This document shows, in pieces, positions 58,801 to 64,000 of a DNA stretch of 64,000 bases. The translations under genes were made by a program, and so were the position numbers. The stretch is from Pachyseris speciosa. Taxonomy: Eukaryota; Cnidaria; Anthozoa; Scleractinia; Pachyseridae. How positions within the stretch are numbered: position 1 is the first letter of the stretch; every line of letters begins with the position of its first letter. The stretch lies in assembly GCA_016490735.1 (NCBI GenBank), contig JAEMWC010000218.1:166001-230000 (forward strand), given 5' to 3'. The notes under the pieces were generated by a model that ran no database searches, had not been told where the DNA came from, and was given only the letters and a program-made list of their open reading frames with translations.

Positions 58801-59042
58801 ATAAACTTCTCTAACAACGTTAGATTGTCCTCGGAGACGAGACCTTGGTTCGCAAAGAGATGAAGACATGAGTACAAATCTTGTTCACCCTGCGCGTTGA
58901 ACTTCCCTTCAAAATTGCTTTTGATCGATGACACAGCGTGCTTAAGTTCCTCCTGACTCAAATCAGAAGTAATATCTTTCAAAAGTTTGTCAAAACGGGG
59001 AGAAATCCCTGGAGTCGGCAACGCTGTTGCAATGGACGCCAT
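40782..59042 (-). CDS. Gene B: NLR-like receptor DED-NB-ARC-TPR-acidic-ZU5-ZU5-UPA-Death
   Basis: Eleven minus-strand exons: 59042-57362, 56311-55017, 54158-54104, 52915-52585, 52285-51942, 51337-51104, 49517-49225, 44632-44297, 43983-43824, 42508-42475 and 41065-40782. All junctions are GT-AG and each exit phase fits the next entry. With exons 5 and 6 at their gene A lengths the coding length is 5052 nt (1683 residues plus stop). By family the ATPase would act as a regulated oligomerisation switch, TPRs as sensor scaffold, and the ZU5-ZU5-UPA-Death tail as in PIDD or UNC5 to recruit death-fold adaptors. The role is inferred. As written, exons 5 and 6 contain small deletions that break the frame, so this is a decaying copy or the consensus has errors. 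Confidence 0.85.
41193..41330 (-). mobile_element. 3' end of a non-LTR retrotransposon with (GACTT)n tail
   Basis: Tandem AAGTC units (41193-41216) sit next to TTTTTATTTAGGCTAGGCAGG. Read on the minus strand this is a LINE-type 3' end, AATAAA-like then a pentanucleotide tail. No coding part remains. It lies in the intron between the Death exon and the microexon. Confidence 0.5.
41331..42474. other. Intron 10 of gene B, remainder
   Basis: It has a C-run near 41434-41455. Near 42155 and 42268, two partly repeated GTTAAGTGTTTGTTTG-type blocks lie about 110 bases apart. No gene is recognised. Confidence 0.45.
42475..42508 (-). CDS. Gene B exon 10: 34-nt microexon
   Basis: TTTCTTTTAG precedes and GTAAGTG follows. 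It encodes AVKSRESINDP and converts phase 0 to phase 1, exactly what the Death-domain exon needs. It acts as a short linker between UPA and Death domain. Confidence 0.7.
42509..43823. other. Intron 9 of gene B
   Basis: A TTTC-rich stretch (42909-42932), a (CA)n run near 43072-43085 and an inverted repeat (GATCCGTATTGGG and CCCAATACGGATC, 43368-43442) are present. A hammerhead-like motif lies at 43575-43608. No coding region is supported. Confidence 0.45.
43575..43608 (+). ncRNA. Hammerhead-like motif (candidate)
   Basis: CTGATGA, then a GACC/GGTC stem, then GAAACGTC. As in the copies at 1075 and 47004, one base intervenes between the core and the stem. It may mark the end of a Penelope-like element whose coding part is gone. 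Confidence 0.3.
43824..43983 (-). CDS. Gene B exon 9: end of UPA domain
   Basis: 160 nt, phase 2 to 0, from TAAAACAG to AAG|GTAAGT. It encodes FDGDLQYKDQLAVRL and closes with LRFRLSSLNIDRK, fitting the last strands of UPA. Confidence 0.7.
44297..44632 (-). CDS. Gene B exon 8: start of UPA domain
   Basis: 336 nt after acceptor TTTTCCAG, phase 2 to 2, donor GTAGGA. It encodes YTYFLDWCKEDL, then ATFFAYFQPTERLHSQ and LICCPAHLRE. This matches the UPA pattern seen in UNC5, PIDD and ankyrins (aromatic strand, then a Cys-rich short strand). No gene A counterpart is in the window. Confidence 0.72.
44871..46053. mobile_element. 1.2-kb element with 13-bp perfect TIRs
   Basis: TGTGTGGGCTACC (44871-44883) is exactly inverted at 46041-46053. 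The inside has no transposase that I recognise. It contains a 23-base palindrome (44963-44985). It lies in intron 7 of gene B, just upstream of the UPA exon in gene direction. Confidence 0.5.
46112..46150. repeat. Perfect 15-bp hairpin
   Basis: TAGTCTCCTTCGCAG and CTGCGAAGGAGACTA around a 9-base loop. Part of a MITE end is likely; similar AGTCTC words occur in the foldback at 37501. Confidence 0.7.
46209..46980 (-). mobile_element. Penelope-like element relic (right copy)
   Basis: The same RT fragment as at 1-1060 but without the foldback insertion, and extending further toward its 3' side. Motifs are NYCTKDSFTF, FDVESLFTNIPLDE, DGVSMGSPLAP, YRRYVDDTF and LVFLDVLV. A small deletion near 46680 (the NTDIKLSE segment) shifts the frame. 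It is inactive and sits in intron 7 of gene B. Confidence 0.8.
47004..47031 (+). ncRNA. Hammerhead-like motif (candidate), duplicate
   Basis: Same core as at 1075-1102, on the strand opposite to the RT fragment. Confidence 0.3.
47032..48913. other. Intron 7 of gene B, no recognised gene
   Basis: Colinear with 1103-2991. Small indels are scattered through AT-rich sequence. Confidence 0.5.
48914..49122. mobile_element. MITE family M2, copy 3
   Basis: Duplicate of 2992-3202 next to gene B exon 7. Confidence 0.55.
49225..49517 (-). CDS. Gene B exon 7: rest of ZU5-2, intact
   Basis: 293 nt, phase 0 to 2, open. It ends VKFQVKRFSG at a GTATGT donor. RFS stands where PIDD has the HFS cleavage tripeptide. 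It supplies the base missing from gene A near 3339. Confidence 0.82.
49651..49835. mobile_element. Foldback MITE M3, copy 2
   Basis: ACAAATGGTAAACG...CGTTTACCATTTGT, near-identical to 3734-3919, in intron 6 of gene B. Confidence 0.7.
51104..51337 (-). CDS. Gene B exon 6: end of ZU5-1 and start of ZU5-2 (2-base deletion)
   Basis: 234 nt against 236 in gene A. Two bases are missing near 51181, so the frame is lost after GGTFSH. The splice sites are unchanged. Confidence 0.72.
51942..52285 (-). CDS. Gene B exon 5: first ZU5 domain (three 1-base deletions)
   Basis: It matches gene A exon 5 but lacks one base near 52135, one near 52032 and one in the A-run near 51945. The net loss of three restores the final phase, but an early stop follows HLQEHE. 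The ZU5 signature (GAVHFTFPPDAV) is readable before the first deletion. Confidence 0.75.
52585..52915 (-). CDS. Gene B exon 4: expanded acidic linker
   Basis: 331 nt, phase 1 to 2, 66 nt longer than in gene A. The extra length lies in GAT/GAC repeats (52840-52905) and adds 22 mostly Asp residues in frame. Two compensating single-base changes near its 3' end (52592 and 52607) alter five or six residues but restore the frame. Confidence 0.75.
53537..53760. repeat. Dispersed repeat R1, copy 2
   Basis: Segmental duplicate of 7556-7780. A TATA insertion near 53722 and single-base changes distinguish it. Confidence 0.6.
54104..54158 (-). CDS. Gene B exon 3: 55-nt linker
   Basis: Acceptor TCTTATAG, donor CAG|GTATTG, phase 0 to 1. 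It encodes EPEKGTSSLPSFLRFGSA and is needed to bridge the phases of exons 2 and 4. Confidence 0.7.
54242..54364 (-). CDS. Possible alternative last exon (gene B)
   Basis: Counterpart of 8261-8383: the same acceptor, 40 codons and TAG, with about five amino-acid differences and no indel. The changes are mostly replacement changes, which argues against strong constraint. Confidence 0.2.
   Translation of the reverse strand, partial: QYTFSCNGRISLSYECTASGIDVYKMALLTAFKCCSYGRR
55017..56311 (-). CDS. Gene B exon 2: TPR array
   Basis: 1295 nt, phase 1 to 0, open throughout. It encodes residues ~561-992 with helical TPR units (QGDYRKAIECYEEALDLAKK and CLEKFDEAEQYYEEAWEI among them). It differs from gene A by scattered substitutions and no indel. 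Equal length and lack of indels contrast with the ZU5 exons. Confidence 0.88.
57362..59042 (-). CDS. Gene B exon 1: DED + NB-ARC + winged helix
   Basis: The ATG sits in AAGATGG. The exon has 560 codons plus one base, all open. It encodes a DED-like fold at about residues 17-84, P-loop GSSGVGKT at 140-147 and Walker B LLLLDNVD near 215-222. ILLTSRGEF follows near 255, GKPLLL near 310, and a winged helix ends with MHD-like IHPLM near 445. The GTAAGA donor gives phase 1. This is the intact counterpart of the frameshifted gene A exon and sets the start codon for both. Confidence 0.9.
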
Positions 59043-59397
59043 CTTCCCACGCTTTGCTGTTCACAAGATGTCGTGACCGGAGGCCGCGAGGCTTAAAATT
59101 TATGCGGAAGTGTGGATAATATTGCCTGAAGCCGAATGTAGTGACAACACGGAATAATATTGTTGAAACGCTAACCAAACTAACGTAAGCGATACAAATG
59201 TGCGTTTATTCAGTCCTTCGATGTGTCAGTCCTTCGAATTTTGGTAGATATGTAATGTTACTACGCAGACCGAAAGAGCATTTAGCAGAGTCGAATTGTT
59301 TTTAAAAATATCAGCTATTCAAAAAATAGTGAATTCTAAATTAATCCGTTGCTGCCTTCCTGTTTGTCTCACTTTATACTATTGCCGCAGACCTGGG
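59043..59397. other. Upstream flank of gene B
   Basis: Probable 5' untranslated and promoter area; no site can be assigned. It matches 13024-13403 with small indels. Confidence 0.35.
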
Positions 59398-59592
59398 GGC
59401 CGTTTCTCGAAGCTCCCGATGTTTACCGGGCCCATTAAGCTGTTTTGTTTTGGGAGTTTCAAAATTGACATCACCTAAAGAAACAAAATGGACTTCAGTA
59501 GAGGTCACAACACACCTTACTTTTCTTGAGATTTTGATTTCGAAATATAGTTTCTGGCCCGTTAAGTTACCGGGACTTTTGTGAAACGGGCC
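59398..59592. mobile_element. MITE family M2, copy 4
   Basis: GGGCCGTTTCTCGAAGCTCC to the complement of CCGGGACTTTTGTGAAACGG. It is shorter than copy 2 by an internal deletion. Confidence 0.68.
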
Positions 59593-60192
59593 GCTGGCGG
59601 GCTATTCGGTAACGTACACTTACCGCTTATGCATGGTGAGCGCCTGCTGGGGAGATCGAACCACCCCAGCTTTTTGGATTTGGTTCTGATGAATCACTAT
59701 GTAAAATTAAAAAAGTACATTCTCTTTTATTTAAAGGAGAAACCTTTCTCGGAGTGGTTAATGAACGCTGAATTTAGAGAAAAAAAACAAAAGGATTTTC
59801 GGAAAAGTCAACTTTTCGGCTACAATTTGCCGCCAAAAAAACTGAGAAGGGAAAAGAGAAAGAGAAACGCGAAAAAACCAACTGCGCATCGATTGTATGA
59901 TCGAAAGAGTCCGGGCTCAGGACTCAGGGCTCCTGTTGATTAGAGATTGCTTTCAAGCATCTCAAAGGATTACCCTGAGCCTAAAATTAAATAAAGCCGG
60001 GATTCTTTTCTGTTCTGATCAGATAGGCAACCAATTGGCAAACCCTTGGCCTTGTACATGATGCCGGGAATGTTACACATAGGAAAGAAAAAACCTGTCC
60101 AAGGAAGGCCAAGAACAAATAACAAATATAATGCACTAATGCCATTAAAGAAAAAATAAAATTCACATGCGCTCCGATTCCACTCTCTCGGT

Positions 60193-60398
60193 AAAGAACT
60201 ACATTCAAAAGAAATTGGACCAAATATAATACCCCAAACAACTGGTCCTCTGTATTTGTTCAAATGTATTCAGACAACAAGGTGATGTCTCGTACTCAAA
60301 AGATTAACATTTGAAATGTGGTCCCAAATCTTGAACTTGGGCCCTCGATTGTTCCGAGAATGAAAGGGTGAGAACCAGCAGATACGATACTCTATAGA
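60193..60398. repeat. Dispersed repeat R2, copy 2
   Basis: It matches 26375-26585. It is absent from the corresponding place (about 14210-14410) in the left duplicate. Confidence 0.6.
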
Positions 60399-60880
60399 GT
60401 CATTAATATCACCTAATGGGCGATGGGGTACACTAGAGTTCTCTTATGACTATTTCTGTACAACGACAGCTCCCTAAAATCCATTATTTCAGTTTAAAAC
60501 GACTGAACAGAGAATATCGGTCGCGCTTACATGGCCTAACCTCGGTCAAACACAGCAAATAAAAAAATCCGTTTAAAGCATAACGCTTTTCAGTTTGAGA
60601 GTTAAAAAGCTGAGCTGCTATATTGGTGTGTAAGGGTTTACTAGATAATTTTACGATGTGCTTAAAAAAGTTTTAGGAACCCTTGGGTGAATCGTTTTCC
60701 CTTAAGTCACACTCGTTCAAACAGAAAACGGAGACATACAGCCCCTGCCAGGGTCCACATACTTCGCTTCCATGACTTAAGCGTTTTTATTAAATGGTAA
60801 AATGATTCGGTAAACTCTCAGACTCAAGAAAACACTACCATCCTTTGCAAGTGACTGTGGTGAATTACAGCACATGTAAG

Positions 60881-61204
60881 CACAGGGAACCCAGACATTC
60901 TGTTTGTGTAACCCTTTCTTATTTTATAGTATATGTATGGGATTTACCGAGGCTGACTGTGCCTCGTATGAGGCCTCTTATGAGGCACAGTCAAAACCTG
61001 GCAAAATCGCTTCAATATTACTACTGAGGCAAAAAGACGACAGTACACCACAGGTAAGGCAATTTAACTTTTATTTAGCGTTGTTCGATGCATATATTTA
61101 TAGCGATTAGTTGCTGGAGCATGAAAAACATGGTAAATCCCATACATTTACTATAAAATAACAAAGGGTTACGTTACACAAAGAGATTGTCTGGGTGCCC
61201 TGTG
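60881..61204. mobile_element. TIR element M4, copy 2 (intact)
   Basis: Arms of about 65-70 bases: CACAGGGAACCCAGACATTC through TATGGGATTTACC, inverted at 61131-61204. It shows the uninterrupted form of the element split at 14901-17702. Confidence 0.7.
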
Positions 61205-62195
61205 CGCGTATGCTGAATTGAAAACTGTGGTTACCATGATTGACCAAGGAGACTGCGGACAAGAGAGTGCAGCGTTTTAACTAACAAAACATACATGCTA
61301 CACACCACTGTGAACAGTCATTGTTTCTGTCTCTGTGATCTGGGATAACCGAGCAAAACGCAAAACATGACAATAACCTTGAAAGTAGCGGACAACCCTA
61401 CAGAAATGTAACAGGCCAACAGGGCTGTCAGTAATTTAATTTATGATGTACGTGGAGATGTGCAAAAAGTTGCCGGGGAATCCAGCTGTTGTTATATAGT
61501 CAATACTCTGTTTTTCTATGAAAGTAGCCGGAGATCTTGTCCAGAATTATCAGAAATGGCCGGGAAAAATCCCCGGCCCCCGGTCCTTAATGACGGCCCT
61601 GAGCCAATCCACGAAAAAAGATAACTTTGACATTTTGCTTCCAACTAAGAGAGAAGCTGCCCCACTTTTTCTCTGCTGACCATAGGCCATTTAAGCCCCC
61701 GGCTTTGGTTGCAGCAATATATATATAATATATAAGGACAACCTCCAATGCATAAATTCTTTATGTGGATAATTTTCCATATTCTTTAATCATTGAAGAC
61801 CACATGTACATGTACTGTACAGTAATCACTATAGTTGGAGAGTAAAGGCTCTTGGATATTAACCCCAACCACTGACTCTGTTTATTCATTTTTTGAAGGA
61901 CAACATGTACAGTAATCACTATTGTTAAATATGGAATAGCTGTAGTCATGAGATGACATCGTTGAAAATAGTTAATATTTGTCACTGACTTGTAATAACT
62001 CTGTTTATTGATTTTCTTTTTCAAGTTTTTATTTCCTCACTTCTTGTTTTCCAGTGTTATTAATAATCCTTTCGTTGATTTTCAACCACAAAATAATTAC
62101 ACTGAGTTTTCACCGCTAGTTTTTAAACCAAAATAAAAGTAAAATTTAGAATTATATATATTATGGTTTCCTTGCCGGAAAGGAATATGCTTTAT

Positions 62196-62805
62196 TAGTA
62201 TATACTAAAACAGTGGACAGCGTTGAAGGCGCGGTCTGGTTGGCTAGTCAAACTCCGAATATCCTTTGCTATTTACCTCCGAGCTACTCGCGAGTTTCGT
62301 GCTCCCTCGTGTGAACTTTGAAAAAAATGGCGTCCCACTTTGCATCCGTGACAAGCGAAGAAATCATCCAAATTAACGACGAAGAAGTCCCTGAAAACAC
62401 AAAGAAAGCGACTAACTTTGGTTTGTCCGTGTTTAAAGGTAATGGTTCATGTTTTTAACCCAGAATTTATCAATAAAAACCAACGAGAAAGGTTTTGTTT
62501 ACAAATACAAATTAATCTTGCATAACCTCACTTGTTCACTTGAAAACCAAACTTGAATGATATTTTTTATAGAATGGTTTCAAATACAGAGAGAGTTTGC
62601 AACTCCATTTGAAGAAATGTCACCACCAGAACTAAACAAAATTAATGTCTTCAGAAATTTTATCTGTCAGCAAGAAAACGGGCGGCTAGTTATTTCAGTC
62701 CTTTGCGCGCGGGAAAATATTTGCAATCGTTGCTGGAATATATGAATTAAAATCAATTTTTTGTGGTGTACACTGTATATTATCTCGCTGTTTTAGTATA
62801 TACTA
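62196..62805. mobile_element. TIR-bounded element carrying gene fragments (right copy)
   Basis: TAGTATATACTAAAACAGTG at 62196-62215 and a one-mismatch inverted copy ending 62805. It holds the same two exon-like stretches as 18686-19287. Confidence 0.65.
62327..62745 (+). pseudogene. KIAA1958-like N-terminal exon fragments (right copy)
   Basis: Exon 1 (62327-62438) has INDEEVPENTKKATNF, one codon longer than the left copy. Exon 2 begins at 62573 after TTTTTTATAG with EWFQIQREFATPFEEMSPPE. The second frame stops at 62745. No recombinase domain follows. Confidence 0.5.
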
Positions 62806-63062
62806 AAACAACTTCTCACCTCAGTGTCGGTGGCTAGCGGTGGATATCTTAGATGCTTACCTCGTCGCTTCACAGTTTGGTAAATACCCACCACTAGCCA
62901 CCTCCACTTCGGTGAATAGTTGTTAATTATCATGCCGTCACATAAGACCTGAGCCACGAACATGCAATCATCAAATAAATCATAATTAGTCACCACGAGA
63001 ATCCGAAAAGATAAACAGATCACTGAAAAGAGAAACCACACAAACCACAGATACACCAAAGG

Positions 63063-63475
63063 TATGAAAAAATGTCGAGTGTTGAGTCAGTGCTGTTATA
63101 CACTACAGCTGTACAGGTACCATTTTCACTCTCAGAAACAAAACATCGAATCATAAAAATAATTAGGAAAGGAAGGAAAGCAGGGATGATCATACAATTG
63201 TGACAGCTATTTTGCAGTGGGTTTCTCTAAACCTGACCAGCCTGCAGTAGACGTTTTACAATCCTCGTGTGTCTATTCAGCCAAGCTTTGTGTGGTTCTT
63301 CATAGTACAGTCATCAATGTGAACAATACATTGTCAGTGTTCAGTACTGTATCTCAAATTATTTCACACATCCTCAAAATTGTAAATATATTTATTTTGC
63401 AACACGTTGTGTAGTTATGCTATAGAAGAAAGGTGCAGTTTTGTAACTTTTTTTTTTTATTTATTAAAGCAACAA
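63063..63475. other. Flank, no recognised gene
   Basis: 63063-63349 has no counterpart in the left copy, where the BEL/Pao region lies instead. From 63350 it is colinear with 26812-26897 and then 31353 onward, which shows the Gypsy empty site. Confidence 0.55.
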
Positions 63476-64000
63476 TTAACAATTAGGCAGCAAACTTTCC
63501 GTCACTCTTAATTTTGTCGCATACTTTCTCAAGAGTGGATGAATGTCATACATCAACTCCTTTGCCCTTCGATTGACTGCAAAAACAATTGCACTAGTTT
63601 CCAAACCCTCAAGCTGTACTACAGCCTCTGCTGGGCTGATACCGAGAACCTTTGCTGCCGTAGACACAGTAAAGGGGCCACAAAACAAAGAGATTGACAC
63701 TGCTGACTCTTTCAGACTGTCAGATGGGAGAGTATTGAACATTTCTTTCATCACGGATCGGATGTTCCAGATCAAATAGTTTCTCCTCTTCTAGCTTTGA
63801 TTTCACAGGCATGCCAGTTTTCTCCTTGGTAGCCATGTGGATCAATTTTTCAAGTTCATCGATGAGATCACTGGGAGCTTTTCTTCCCTGTTGTAAAATA
63901 GCTCGAACTCCTTTTCTGTTGCACACAGCAACTAGCTTTTCCTTCTGTTCTGTATTCAGATCTGATATCCCCTCAGGGAGCAGGAAATTTGACTTTTTCA
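63476..64000 (-). pseudogene. Pseudogene C' (partial): NB-ARC lid and winged helix
   Basis: It encodes LLPEGISDLNTE, LVAVCNRKGVRAILQQGRKAP and, in another frame, SDSLKESAVSISLFCGPFTVSTAAKVLG through YDIHPLLRKYA. It is the duplicate of 31405-31930. It keeps the five bases lost from C near 31610 but has its own deletion near 63760. The upstream part is cut by the window edge. Confidence 0.72.

Larger units (their letters stand above)
46442..63062. repeat. Segmental duplication, right copy (partner of 1-19535)
   Basis: Direct-orientation, near-continuous match to 1-19535 through exons, introns and embedded repeats. The main indels are the 494-bp foldback and 2.47-kb insertions (left only), the R2 repeat (right only) and the acidic-exon growth (right only). 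Confidence 0.9.

Noticed and set aside
1..64000. tRNA, rRNA or snRNA genes
   Set aside because: No cloverleaf B-box/A-box pair or known rRNA/snRNA block was seen on reading both strands. A scan with a dedicated tool was not possible.

Overview
The window reads as eukaryotic, AT-rich animal DNA. It carries intron-split genes with GT-AG boundaries, two LTR retrotransposons, non-LTR and Penelope-like fragments and many small inverted-repeat elements. The protein families (NB-ARC/TPR immune-type receptors with death-fold domains, KIAA1958-like fragments) and the repeat style suggest a cnidarian, most likely an anthozoan such as a stony coral. No species call is possible from sequence alone.

The main content is a minus-strand cluster of NOD-like receptor (NLR) genes. 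Gene B (59042 down to 40782) can be modelled from 11 exons whose splice phases all agree. It joins a DED, an NB-ARC ATPase with winged helix, a TPR array, an acidic low-complexity linker, two ZU5 domains, a UPA domain and a C-terminal Death domain. This is the PIDD/UNC5-type ZU5-ZU5-UPA-Death tail attached to an NLR body, with a second death-fold at the N terminus. Gene A (13023 to beyond the left edge) is a paralogue showing the first seven exons. Its UPA and Death exons would lie left of base 1. Between and beyond them lie remnants of a shorter DED-NB-ARC relative: pseudogene C (34357-31405) and its partial twin C' at the right edge.

The window contains two copies of one large duplicated segment. 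Bases 1-19535 match 46442-63062, and 26812-26897 plus 31353-31930 match 63350-63985. Comparing the copies exposes later events: a 494-bp foldback insertion in a Penelope relic, a 2.5-kb insertion in a small element, a full-length Gypsy-type element (26898-31352) with a clean empty site in the other copy, and codon-repeat growth in the acidic exon. A full-length BEL/Pao element (19595-26026), also present only in the left copy, is inserted in a dispersed repeat. Each NLR copy carries its own small coding indels at different places, so neither encodes the full protein as written.

Layout: 1-1060 Penelope relic; 3305-13023 gene A; 13.0-18.7 kb small elements; 18.7-19.3 kb TIR-bounded element with KIAA1958-like exons; 19.6-26.0 kb BEL/Pao; 26.9-31.35 kb Gypsy; 31.4-34.4 kb pseudogene C; 35.3-36.3 kb LINE fragment; 36.3-40.8 kb little recognisable; 40.8-59.0 kb gene B, with a Penelope relic and a 1.2-kb TIR element in its seventh intron; 59-63 kb duplicate of the small-element region; 63.5-64 kb pseudogene C'.
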